Source: Megachile rotundata
Taxonomy: Eukaryota > Arthropoda > Insecta > Hymenoptera > Megachilidae
Length of the DNA stretch: 64,000 nt
Direction: 5' to 3'
Assembly (NCBI RefSeq): GCF_050947335.1
Contig: NW_027473316.1
Location: 186,001-250,000, forward strand
The first letter of the stretch is position 1; each line of letters begins with the position of its first letter. The notes under the pieces are model-generated. The model did not search any database. It saw only the letters and a list, made by a program, of their open reading frames with translations, and was not told the DNA's origin. Of this stretch, positions 14,346-27,909 are shown one piece after another. The translations under genes and the position numbers were made by a program.

Positions 14346-16982
14346 TGTATGATTGTGATTGTATGATTGTGATTGTATGATTGTGATTGTTTGATTGTGA
14401 TTGTATGATTGTGATTGTATGATTGTGATTCTATGATTGTGATTGTTTGATTCTGATTATATGATTGTTATTGTATGATTCTGATTGTATGATTGTGATT
14501 GTATGATTGTGATTGTATGATTGTGATTCTTTCATTGCGATTGTATGATTATGATTGTATGATTGTGATTGTATGATTGTGATTGTATGATTGTGATCGC
14601 ACGATTGTGGTTCTTTGATTGCGATTGTATGATTGTGATTGTATGATTGTGATTGTATGATCGTGATTGTGAGATTGTGATTGTGAGATTGTGATCGTAT
14701 GATTGTGATTGAATGATTGTGATTGTATGATAGTAATTGTATGATTGTGATTGTATGATTGCGATTGTATGATTGTGATTGTATGATTGCGATTGTATGA
14801 TTGTGATCGTATGATTGTGATTCTTTGATTGCGATTGTATGATTGTGATTGTGTGATTGTGATTGTATGATTGTGATTGTATGATTATGGTTGCATGATT
14901 GTGATTGTATGATTGTGATTCTTTCATTGCGATTGTGTGATTGTGATTGTATGATTGTGATTGTATGATTGTGATTGTATGATTGTGATTGTATGATTGT
15001 GATTGTATGATTGTGATCGTATGATTGTGGTTGTGTAATTAAGGTTGTATGATTGTTTCTGTATGATTGTGATTGAATGATTGCGATTGTATGATTGTGA
15101 TTGTATGATTGTGATTGCCTGATTGTGATTGTATGATTGTGATTGCCTGATTGTGATTGTATGATTGTGATTGTATGATTGTGATTGTATGATTGTGATC
15201 GTATGATTGTGATTGTATGATTGTGATTGTATGATTGTGATTGTATGATTGTGATTGTATGATTGTGATTGTATGATTGTGATTGTATGATTGTGATCGT
15301 ATGATTGTGGTTGTATAATTAAGGTTGTCTGATTGTTTCTGTATGATTGTGATTGTATGATTGCGATTGTATGATTGTGATTGTATGATTGTGATTGCAT
15401 GATTGTGATTGTATGATTGTGATTGTATGATTGTGATTGTATGATTGTGGTTGTATGATTGTGATTGTATGATTGTGATTGTATGATTGTGATTCTTTCA
15501 TTGCGATTGTATGATTGTGATTGTATGATTGTGATTGTATGATTGTGATTGTATGATTGTGATTGTATGATTGTGATCGTATGATTGTGGTTGCATAATT
15601 AAGGTTGTATGATTGTTTCTGTATGATTGTGATTGTATGATTGCGATTGTATGATCGTGATTGTGAGATTGTGATTGTGAGATTGTGATTGTATGATTGT
15701 GATTGAATGATTGTGATTGTGTGATAGTAATTGTATGATTGTGATTGTATGATTGTGATTGTATGATTGTGATTGTATGATTGTGATTGTATGATTGTGA
15801 TTGTATGATAGTAATTGTATGATTATGATGGTATGATAGTGATTGTATGATTGTTTCTGTATGATTGCGATTGTATGATTATGATTGAATGATTGTGATT
15901 GTATGACTGTGATTGTGTGATCGTGATTGTGATATTGTGATTGTATGATTTTGATTGTGAGATTGTGATTGTGAGATTGTGATTGTATGATCGTGATTGT
16001 ATGATCGTGATTGTATGATCGTGATTGTGAGATTGTGATTGTATGATTGTGATTGTATGATTGTGATTGTATGATTGTGATTGTATGATTGTGATTGTAT
16101 GATTGTGATTGTATGAGTGTGATTGTATGATAGTAATTGTATGATTGTGATTGTATGATTGTGATTGTATGATTGTGATTGTATGATTGTGATTGTATGA
16201 TTGTGATTGTATGATTGTGATTGTATGATTGTGATTGTATGATTGTGATTGTATGATTGTGTTTGTATGATTGTGATTGTGTGTTTGTGATTGTGTGATT
16301 GTGATTGTGTGATTGTGATTGTATGATTGTGATTGTATGATTGTGATTGTATGATTGTCATTGTATGATTGTGATTGTATGATTGTGATTGTATGATTGT
16401 GATTGCATGATTGTGATTGCATGATTGTGATTGTATGATTGTGATTGTATGATTGTGATTGTATGACTGTGATTGTATGATTGTGATTGTATGATTGTGA
16501 TTGTATGATTGTGATTTTATGATTGTGATTGTAAGATTGTGATTGTGAGATTGTGATGGTGAGATTGTGATTGTGAGATTGTGATTGTGAGATTGTGATT
16601 GTATGATTGTGATTTTTTGATTGTGATTGTATGATTGTGATTGTATGATTGTGATTGTATGATTGTGATTGTATGATTGTGATTGTATGATTGTGATTGT
16701 ATGATTGTGATTGTATGATTGTGATTGTATGATTGTGATTGTATGATTGTGATTGCATGATTGTGATTGTATGATAGTAATTGTATGATTGTGATCGTAT
16801 GATTGTGATTGTATGATTGTGATTGTATGATTGCGATTGTATGATTGTGATCGTATGATTGTGGTTGTATAATTAAGGCTGTATGATTGTTTCTGTATGA
16901 TTGTGATTGTATGATTGCGATTGTATGATTGTGATTGTATGATTGTGATTGTATGATTGTGATCGTATGATTGTGATTCTTT

Positions 16983-17118
16983 GAATGCGATTGTATGATT
17001 GCGATTGTATGATTGCGATTGTATGATTGCGATTGTATGATTGCGATTGTATGATTGCGATTGTATGATTGCGATTGTATGATTGCGATTGTATGATTGC
17101 GATTGTATGATTGCGATT
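16983..17118. repeat. TGCGA run, 10 units
   Basis: Starts at the GAATGCGA unit and runs for ten TGCGA units. The B2 counterpart at about 42930-43066 also has ten. Confidence 0.9.
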
Positions 17119-20100
17119 GTATGATTGTGATTGTATGATTGTGATTTTATGATTGTGATTGTATGATTGTGATTGTGAGATTGTGATTGTGAGATTGTGA
17201 TTGTGAGATTGTGATTGTATGATTGTGATTTTGTGATTGTGATTGTATGATTGTGATTGTATGATTGCGATTTTATGATTGCGATTGTATGATTCTGATT
17301 GTATGATTGTGATTGTATGATTGTGATTGTGTGATTGTGACTGTATGATTGTGATTGTATGATTGTGATTGTATGATTGTGATTGTATGATTGTGATTGT
17401 ATGATTGTGATTGTATGATTGTGATTGTATGATTGTGATTGTATGATTGTGATTGTATGATTGTGATTGTATGATTGTGATTGTATGATTGTGATTGTAT
17501 GATTGTGATTGTATGATTGTGATTGCATGATTGTGATTGTATGATAGTAATTGTATGATTGTGATCGTATGATTGTGGTTGTATAATTAAGGTTGTATGA
17601 TTGTTTCTGTATGATTGTGATTGTATGATTGCGATTGTATGATTGTGATTGTATGATTGCGATTGTATGATTGCGATTGTATGATTGCGATTGTATGATT
17701 GCGATTGTATGATTGTGTTTGTATGATTGTGATTTTATGATTGTGATTGTATGATTGTGATTGTGAGATTGTGATTGTGAGATTGTGATTGTGAGATTGT
17801 GATTGTATGATTGTGATTGTATGATTGTGATTGTATGATTGTGATTGTATGATTGTGATTGTATGATTGTGATTGTATGATTGTGATTGTATGATTGTGA
17901 TTGTATGATTGTGATTGTATGATTGTGATTGCATGATTGTGATTGTATGATAGTAATTGTATGATTGTGATCGTATGATTGTGATTGTATGATTGTGATT
18001 GTATGATTGTGATTGTATGATTGTGATTGTATGATTGTGATTGTATGATTGTGATTGTATGATTGTGATTGTATGATTGTGATTGCATGATTGGGATTGT
18101 ATGATAGTAATTGTATGATTGTGATCGTATGATTGTGATTGTATGATTGTGATTGTATGATTGTGATTGTATGATTGTGATTGCATGATTGTGATTGTAT
18201 GATTGTGATTGTATGATTGTGATTGTATGATTGTGGTTGTATGATTGTGATTGTATGATTGTGATTGTATGATTGTGATTCTTTCATTGCGATTGTATGA
18301 TTGTGATTGTATGATTGTGATTGTATGATTGTGATTGTATGATTGTGATTGTATGATTGTGATCGTATGATTGTGGTTGTATAATTAAGGTTGTATGATT
18401 GTTTCTGTATGATTGTGATTGTATGATTGCGATTGTATGATCGTGATTGTGAGATTGTGATTGTGAGATTGTGATTGTATGATTGTGATTGAATGATTGT
18501 GATTGTGTGATAGTAATTGTATGATTGTGATTGTATGATTGTGATTGTATGATTGTGATTGTATGATTGTGATTGTATGATAGTAATTGTATGATTATGA
18601 TGGTATGATGGTGATTGTATGATTGTTTCTGTATGATTGTGATTGTATGATTGCGATTGTATGATTATGATTGTATAATTGTGATTGTATGATTGTGATT
18701 GTGTGATTGTGATTGTGAGATTTGATTGTATGATCGTGATTGTATGATCGTGATTGTGAGATTGTGATTGTATGATTGTGATTGAATGATTGTGATTGCA
18801 TGATAGTAATTGTATGATTGCGATTGTATGATTGCGATTGTATGATTGTGATTGTATGATTGTGATTGTATGACTGTGATCGTATGATTGTGATTCTTTG
18901 ATTGCGATTGTATGATTGTGATTGTATGATTGTGATTGTATGATTGTGATTGTATGATTGTGATTGTATGATTGTGATTGCATGATTGTAATTGTATGAT
19001 TGTGATTGTATGACTGTGATTGTATGATTGTGATTGTATGATTGTGATTGTATGATTGTGATTGTATGATAGTGATTGTATGATTGTTTCTGTATGATTG
19101 TGATTGTATGATTGCGATTGTATGATTATGATTGTATGATTGTGATTGTATGATTGTGATTGTGTGATTGTGATTGTGAGATTGTGATTGTATGATCGTG
19201 ATTGTATGATCGTGATTGTGAGATTGTGGTTGTATGATTGTGATTGTATGATTGTGATTGTATGATAGTAATTGTATGATTGTGATAGTATGATTGCGAT
19301 TGTATGATTGTGATTGTATGATTGTGATTGTATGATTGTGATAGTATGATTGTGATTCTTTCATTGCGATTGTATGATTATGATTGTATGATTGTGATTG
19401 TATGATTGTGATTGTATGATTGTGATCGCATGATTGTGGTTCTTTGATTGCGATTGTATGATTGTGATTGTATGATTGTGCTTGTATGATCGTGATTGTG
19501 AGATTGTGATTGTGAGATTGTGATCGTATCATTGTGATTGAATGATTGTGATTGTATGATATTAATTGTATGATTGTGATTGTATGATTGCGATTGTATG
19601 ATTGTGATTGTATGATTGCGATTGTATGATTGTGATCGTATGATTGTGATTCTTTGATTGCGATTGTATGATTGTGATTGTGTGATTGTGATTGTATGAT
19701 TGTGATTGTATGATTATGGTTGCATGATTGTGATTGTATGATTGTGATTCTTTCATTGCGATTGTATGATTGTGATTGTATGATTGTGATTGTATGATTG
19801 TGATTGTATGATTGTGATCGTATGATTGTGGTTGTATAATTAAGGTTGTATGATTGTTTCTGTATGATTGTGATTGAATGATTGCGATTGTATGATTGTG
19901 ATTGTATGATTGTGATTGCCTGATTGTGATTGTATGATTGTGATTGCCTGATTGTGATTGTATGATTGTGATTGTATGATTGTGATTGTATGATTGTGAT
20001 CGTATGATTGTGATTGTATGATTGTGATTGTATGATTGTGATTGTATGATTGTGATTGTATGATTGTGATTGTATGATTGTGATTGTATGATTGTGATCG

Positions 20101-20454
20101 TATGATTGTGGTTGTATAATTAAGGTTGTCTGATTGTTTCTGTATGATTGTGATTGTATGATTGCGATTGTATGATTGTGATTGTATGATTGTGATTGCA
20201 TGATTGTGATTGTATGATTGTGATTGTATGATTGTGATTGTATGATTGTGGTTGTATGATTGTGATTGTATGATTGTGATTGTATGATTGTGATTCTTTC
20301 ATTGCGATTGTATGATTGTGATTGTATGATTGTGATTGTATGATTGTGATTGTATGATTGTGATTGTATGATTGTGATCGTATGATTGTGGTTGCATAAT
20401 TAAGGTTGTATGATTGTTTCTGTATGATTGTGATTGTATGATTGCGATTGTATG

Positions 20455-22200
20455 ATTGTGATTGTATGATTGTGATTGTATGACTGTGATCGTATGATTA
20501 TGATTCTTTGATTGCGATTGTATGATTGTGATTGTATGATTGTGATTGTATGATTGTGATTGTATGATTGTGATTGTATGATTGTGATTGCATGATTGTA
20601 ATTGTATGATTGTGATTGTATGACTGTGATTGTATGATTGTCATTGTATGATTGTGATTGTATGATTGTGATTGTATGATAGTGATTGTATGATTGTTTC
20701 TGTAGGATTGTGATTGTATGATTGCGATTGTATGATTATGATTGTATGATTGTGATTGTATGATTGTGATTGTGTGATTGTGATTGTGAGATTGTGATTG
20801 TATGATCGTGATTGTATGATCGTGATTGTGAGATTGCGGTTGTATGATTGTGATTGTATGATTGTGATTGTATGATAGTAATTGTATGTTTGTGATAGTA
20901 TGATTGTGGTTGTATAATTAAGGTTGTATGATTGTTTCTGTATAATTGTGATTGTATGATTGCGATTGTATGATTGTGATTGTATGATTGTGATCGCATG
21001 ATTGTGATTCTTTGATTGCGATTGTATGATTGTGATTGTATGATTGTGATTGTATGATCGTGATTGTGAGATTGTGATTGTGAGATTGTGATCGTATGAT
21101 TGTGATTGAATGATTGTGATAGTATGATAGTAATTGTACGATTGTGATTGTATGATTGCGATTGTATGATTGTGATCGTATGATTGTGATTCTTTGATTG
21201 CGATTGTATGATTCTGATTGTGTGATTGTGATTGTATGATTGTGATTGTATGATTATGGTTGCATGATTGTGATTGTATGATTGTGATTCTTTCATTGCG
21301 ATTGTATGATTGTGATTGTATGATTGTGATTGTATGATTGTGATTGTATGATTGTGATTGTATGATTGTGATTGTATGATTGTGATCGTATGATTGTGGT
21401 TGTATAATTAAGGTTGTATGATTGTTTCTGTATGATTGTGATTGTATGATTGCGATTGTATGATTGTGATAGTATGATTGTGATTGCCTGATTGTGATTG
21501 TATGATTGTGATTGCCTGATTGTGATTGTATGATTGTGATTGTATGATTGTGATTGTATGATTGTGATTGTATGATTGTGATTGTATGATTGTGATTGTA
21601 TGATTGTGATTGTATGATTGTGATTGTATGATTGTGATTGTATGATTGTGATTGTATGATTGTGATCGTATGATTGTGGTTGTATAATTAAGGTTGTCTG
21701 ATTGTTTCTGTATGATTGTGATTGTATGATTGCGATTGTATGATTGTGATTGTATGATTGTGATTGCATGATTGTGATTGTATGATTGTGATTGTATGAT
21801 TGTGATTGTATGATTGTGATTGTATGATTGTGATCGTATGATTGTGGTTGTATAATTAAGGTTGTCTGATTGTTTCTGTATGATTGTGATTGTATGATTG
21901 CGATTGTATGATTGTGATTGTATGATTGTGATTGCATGATTGTGATTGTATGATTGTGATTGTATGATTGTGATTGTATGATTGTGGTTGTATGATTGTG
22001 ATTGTATGATTGTGATTGTATGATTGTGATTGTATGATTGTGATTGTATGATAGTAATTGTATGATTGTGATAGTATGATTGTGGTTGTATAATTAAGGT
22101 TGTATGATTGTTTCTGTATAATTGTGATTGTATGATTGCGATTGTATGATTGTGATTGTATGATTGTGATTGTATGATTGTGATCGCATGATTGTGATTC
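20455..22200. repeat. Higher-order block C, copy 1
   Basis: This block matches about 27910-29560. Diagnostic shared variants are GATTATGATTCTTTG (about 20497 and 27955, offset 7,458), TGTAGGATTG (20701 and 28145, offset 7,444), the TTCTTTCATT marker (21288 and 28746, offset 7,458) and GCCTGATTG (21487 and 28931, offset 7,444). By the ATAATTAAGG marker (22091 and 29465) the offset is 7,374. All shifts are multiples of 14, so copies differ by whole-unit gains and losses. Boundaries are approximate because flanking units are consensus. Confidence 0.75.
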
Positions 22201-23482
22201 TTTGATTGCGATTGTATGATTGTGATTGTATGATTGTGATTGTATGATCGTGATTGTGAGATTGTGATTGTGAGATTGTGATCGTATGATTGTGATTGAA
22301 TGATTGTGATTGTATGATAGTAATTGTATGATTGTGATTGTATGATTGCGATTGTATGATTGTGATCGTATGATTGTGATTCTTTGATTGCGATTGTATG
22401 ATTGTGATTGTGTGATTGTGATTGTATGATTGTGATTGTATGATTGTGATTGTATGATTGTGATTGTATGATAGTAATTGTATGATTGTGATAGTATGAT
22501 TGTGGTTGTATAATTAAGGTTGTATGATTGTTTCTGTATAATTGTGATTGTATGATTGCGATTGTATGATTGTGATTGTATGATTGTGATTGTATGATTG
22601 TGATCGCATGATTGTGATTCTTTGATTGCGATTGTATGATTGTGATTGTATGATTGTGATTGTGAGATTGTGATCGTATGATTGTGATTGAATGATTGTG
22701 ATTGTATGATAGTAATTGTACGATTGTGATTGTATGATTGCGATTGTATGATTGTGATCGTATGATTGTGATTCTTTGATTGCGATTGTATGATTGTGAT
22801 TGTGTGATTGTGATTGTATGATTGTGATTGTATGATTATGGTTGCATGATTGTGATTGTATGATTGTGATTCTTTCATTGCGATTGTATGATTGTGATTG
22901 TATGATTGTGATTGTATGATTGTGATTGTATGATTGTGATCGTATGATTGTGGTTGTATAATTAAGGTTGTATGATTGTTTCTGTATGATTGTGATTGTA
23001 TGATTGCGATTGTATGATTGTGATTGTATGATTGTGATTGCCTGATTGTGATTGTATGATTGTGATTGCCTGATTGTGATTGTATGATTGTGATTGTATG
23101 ATTGTGATTGTATGATTGTGATTGTATGATTGTGATTGTATGATTGTGATTGTATGATTGTGATTGTATGATTGTGATTGTATGATTGTGATTGTATGAT
23201 TGTGACTGTATGATTGTGATCGTATGATTGTGGTTGTATAATTAAGGTTGTCTGATTGTTTCTGTATGATTGTGATTGTATGATTGCGATTGTATGATTG
23301 TGATTGTATGATTGTGATTGTATGATTGTGATTGTATGATTGTGATTGTATGATAGTAATTGTATGATTATGATGGTATGATAGTGATTGTATGATTGTT
23401 TCTGTATGATTGTGATTGTATGATTGCGATTGTATGATTATGATTGTATAATTGTGATTGTATGATTGTGATTGTGTGATTG

Positions 23483-23760
23483 TGATTGTGAGATTTGATT
23501 GTATGATCGTGATTGTATGATCGTGATTGTGAGATTGTGATTGTATGATTGTGATTGAATGATTGTGATTGTATGATAGTAATTGTATGTTTGTGATTGT
23601 ATGATTGCGATTGTATGATTGTGATTGTGAGATTTGATTGTATGATCGTGATTGTATGATCGTGATTGTGAGATTGTGATTGTATGATTGTGATTGAATG
23701 ATTGTGATTGTATGATAGTAATTGTATGATTGTGATTGTATGATTGCGATTGTATGATTG
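23483..23760. repeat. 139-bp local tandem duplication
   Basis: The 13-bp unit GAGATTTGATT occurs at 23490 and again at 23629, 139 bp apart (10 units minus one base). The sequence between, including GATCG, GAGATTG, GATTGAATG and GATAGTAATTG variants in the same order, is repeated once. The first copy carries a private TATGTTTGTG. Confidence 0.85.
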
Positions 23761-26224
23761 TGATTGTATGATTGTGATTGTATGACTGTGATCGTATGAT
23801 TGTGATAGTATGATTGTGATTCTTTCATTGCGATTGTATGATTGTGATTGTATGATTGTGATTGTATGATTGTGATTGTATGATTGTGATCGTATGATTG
23901 TGGTTGTATAATTAAGGTTGTATGACTGTTTCTGTATGATTGTGATTGTATGATTGCGATTGTATGATCGTGATTGTGAGATTGTGATTGTGAGATTGTG
24001 ATTGTATGATTGTGATTGAATGATTGTGATTGTGTGATAGTAATTGTATGATTGTGATTGTACGATTGTGATTGTATGATTGTGATTGTATGATTGTGAT
24101 TGTATGATAGTAATTGTATGATTATGATGGTATGATAGTGATTGTATGATTGTTTCTGTATGATTGTGATTGTATGATTGCGATTGTATGATTATGATTG
24201 TATAATTGTGATTGTATGATTGTGATTGTGTGATTGTGATTGTGAGATTTGATTGTATGATCGTGATTGTATGATCGTGATTGTGAGATTGTGATTGTAT
24301 GATTGTGATTGAATGATTGTGATTGTATGATAGTAATTGTATGATTGTGATTGTATGATTGCGATTGTATGATTGTGATTGTATGATTGTGATTGTATGA
24401 CTGTGATCGTATGATTGTGATTCTTTGATTGCGATTGTATGATTGTGATTGTATGATTGTGATTGTATGATTGTGATTGTATGATTGTGATTGCATGATT
24501 GTAATTGTATGATTGTGATTGTATGACTGTGATTGTATGATTGTGATTGTATGATTGTGATTGTATGATAGTGATTGTATGATTGTTTCTGTATGATTGT
24601 GATTGTATGATTGCGATTGTATGATTATGATTGTATGATTGTGATTGTATGATTGTGATTGTGTGATTGTGATTGTGAGATTGTGATTGTATGATCGTGA
24701 TTGTATGATCGTGATTGTGAGATTGTGGTTGTATGATTGTGATTGTATGATTGTGATTGTATGATAGTAATTGTATGATTGTGATAGTATGATTGCGATT
24801 GTATGATTGTGATTGTATGATTGTGATTGTATGATTGTGATAGTATGATTGTGATTCTTTCATTGCGATTGTATGATTATGATTGTATGATTGTGATTGT
24901 ATGATTGTGATTGTATGATTGTGATCGCATGATTGTGGTTCTTTGATTGCGATTGTATGATTGTGATTGTATGATTGTGATTGTATGATCGTGATTGTGA
25001 GATTGTGATTGTGAGATTGTGATCGTATGATTGTGATTGAATGATTGTGATTGTATGATAGTAATTGTATGATTGTGATTGTATGATTGCGATTGTATGA
25101 TTGTGATTGTATGATTGCGATTGTATGATTGTGATCGTATGATTTTGATTCTTTGATTGCGATTGTATGATTGTGATTGTGTGATTGTGATTGTATGATT
25201 GTGATTGTATGATTATGGTTGCATGATTGTGATTGTATGATTGTGATTGTATGATTGTGATTGTATGATTGTGATCGTATGATTGTGGTTGTATAATTAA
25301 GGTTGTATGATTGTTTCTGTATGATTGTGATTGTATGATTGCGATTGTATGATTGTGATTGTATGATTGTGATTGTATGATTGTGATTGTATGATTGTGA
25401 TTGTATGATTGTGATTGTATGATTGTGATTCTTTCATTGCGATTATATGATTGTGATTGTATGATTGTGATTGTATGATTGTGATTGTATGATTGTGATT
25501 GTATGATTGTGATCGTATGATTGTGGTTGTATAATTAAGGTTGTATGATTGTGATTGTATGATTGTGATTGTATGATCGTGATTGTATGATCGTGATTGT
25601 GAGATTGTGGTTGTATGATTGTGATTGTATGATTGTGATTGTATGATAGTAATTGTATGATTGTGATTGTATGATTGCGATTGTATGATTGTGATTGTAT
25701 GATTGTGGTTGTATGACTGTGATCGTATGATTGTGATTCTTTGATTGTGATTGTATGATTGTGATTGTATGATTGTGATTGTATGATTGTGATTGTATGA
25801 TTGTGATTGCATGATTGTAATTGTATGATTGTGATTGTATGACTGTGATTGTATGATTGTGATTGTATGATTGTGATTGTATGATTGTGATTGTATGATA
25901 GTGATTGTATGATTGTTTCTGTATGATTGTGATTGTATGATTGCGATTGTATGATTATGATTGTATGATTGTGATTGTATGATTGTGATTGTGTGATTGT
26001 GATTGTGAGATTGTGATTGTATGATCGTGATTGTATGATCGTGATTGTATGATAGTGATTGTATGATTGTGATTGTATGATTGCGATTGTATGATTATGA
26101 TTGAATGATTGTGATTGTATGACTGTGATTGTGTGATCGTGATTGTGAGATTGTGATTGTATGATTTTGATTCTATGATGGTGATTTTATGATCGTGATT
26201 GTGAGATTGTGGTTGTATGATTGT

Positions 26225-26275
26225 GATTGTATGATTGCGATTGTATGATTGCGATTGTATGATTGCGATTGTATG
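26225..26275. repeat. Short TGCGA run, 3 units
   Basis: Three successive TGCGA units within the mosaic segment. Other short runs of three or four lie near 13.56, 17.65, 43.60, 50.28 and 56.33 kb. Confidence 0.85.
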
Positions 26276-27909
26276 ATTGTGATTGTATGATTGTGATTTT
26301 ATGATTGTGATTGTATGATTGTGATTGTGAGATTGTGATTGTGAGATTGTGATTGTGAGATTGTGATTGTATGATTGTGATTTTGTGATTGTGATTGTAT
26401 GATTGTGATTGTATGATTGCGATTGTATGATTGCGATTATATGATTCTGATTGTATGATTGTGATCGTATGATTGTGATCGTATGATTGTGATCGTATAA
26501 TTGTGATCGTATGATTGTGATTGTATGATTGTGATTGTATGATTGTGATTTTATGATTGTGATTGTGAGATTGTGATTGTATGATTGTGATTGTATGATT
26601 GTGATTGTATGATTGTGGTTGTATGATTGTGATTGTATGATTGTGATTGTATGATTGTGATTGTATGATTGTGATTGTATGATTGTGATTGTATGATTGT
26701 GATTGTATGATTGTGATTGTATGATTGTGATTGCATGATTGTGATTGTATGATAGTAATTGTATGATTGTGATCGTATGATTGTGATTGTATGATTGTGA
26801 TTGTATGATTGTGATTGTATGATTGTGATTGTATGATTGTGATTGTATGATTGTGATTGTATGATTGTGATTGTATGATTGTGATTGTATGACAGTGATT
26901 GTAAGATTGTGATTGTGTGATTGCGATTGTATGATTGTGACTGTATAATTGTGATTGTATGATTGTGTTCGTATGATTGTGATTGCATGATTGTGATTGT
27001 ATGATTGTGATCGAATGATTGTGATCGTATAATTGTGATCGTATGATTGTGATCGTATGATTGTGATTGTATGATTGTGATTGTATGATTGTGATTGTAT
27101 GATTGTGATTGCATGATTGTGATTGTATGATTGTGATTGTTTGATTGTGATTGTATGATTGTGATTGTATGATTGTGATTGTATGATTGTGATTGTATGA
27201 TTGTGATTCTATGATTGTGATTGTTTGATTCTGATTGTATGGTTGTTATTGTATGATTCTGATTGTATGATTGTGATTGTATGATTGTGATTGTATGATT
27301 GTGATTATATGATTGTGATTGTATGATTGTGATTGTATGATTGTGATTGTATGATTGTGATTCTTTCATTGCGATTGTATGATTGTGATTGTATGATTGT
27401 GATTGTATGATTATGATTGTATGATTGTGATCGTATGATTGTGGTTGTATAATTACGGTTGTATGATTATTTCTGTATGATTGTGATTGTATGATTGCGG
27501 TTGTATGATTGTGATTGTATGATTGTGATTGTATGATTGTGATCGTATGATTGTGAATCTTTGATTGCGATTGTATGATTGTGATTGTATGATTGTGATT
27601 GTATGATTGTGATTGTATGATTGTGATTGTATGAGTGTGATTGTATGATTGTGATTGTATGATTGTGATTGTATGATAGTGATTGTATGATTGTTTCTGT
27701 ATGATTGTGATTGTATGATTGCGATTGTATGATTATGATTGTATAATTGTGATTGTATGATTGTGATTGTGTGATTGTGATTGTGAGATTTGATTGTATG
27801 ATCGTGATTGTATGATCGTGATTGTGAGATTGTGATTGTATGATTGTGATTGAATGATTGTGATTGTATGATAGTAATTGTATGATTGTGATTGTATGAT
27901 TGCGATTGT

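Larger units (their letters stand above)
11550..15595. repeat. Higher-order unit F, copy 1 (289 units)
   Basis: The unit is delimited by the rare marker form GGTTGCATAATTAAGG, whose TAATTAAGG part starts at 11550 and again at 15596. The distance is 4,046 bp, exactly 289 units of 14. Its internal order is a GATTGAATG and GTGATATTG region, TGTGTTTGTG at about 12.24 kb, a pure consensus run ending in GATTGCATG, two TGCGA runs (12.95 and 14.03 kb), a GATCGGATAATTG patch near 14.33 kb, and the TTCTTTCATT marker at 14.53 kb. The same order appears in the other F copies. Confidence 0.8.
3389..20455. repeat. Segmental duplication block B, copy 1 (about 17 kb)
   Basis: This block matches 29560 to about 48262. 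The offset drifts from 26,171 at the left to 25,933 at 20250 and every step I could measure is a multiple of 14 bp, including one 126-bp step near 5.1-5.3 kb and one 28-bp step near 10.9 kb. Examples of the alignment: 3401 to 29572 (TTCTTTGGTT), 7366 to 33397, 13482 to 39457, 17584 to 43531 and 19837 to 45770. The match is interrupted at 20251/46184 by the 1,874-bp duplication in copy 2 and resumes at 48058 up to about 20455/48262. Only a handful of substitutions were noticed. Confidence 0.9.

Noticed and set aside
15879..20201. Long minus-strand open frame (about 1,440 residues), and many other long minus-strand frames, as repeat-protein genes
   Set aside because: All three minus frames encode the same 14-residue repeat because the unit is stop-free and 14 is not a multiple of 3. 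Frame ends coincide with random variants and differ between near-identical copies. There is no unique N- or C-terminal domain, signal peptide or splice structure.
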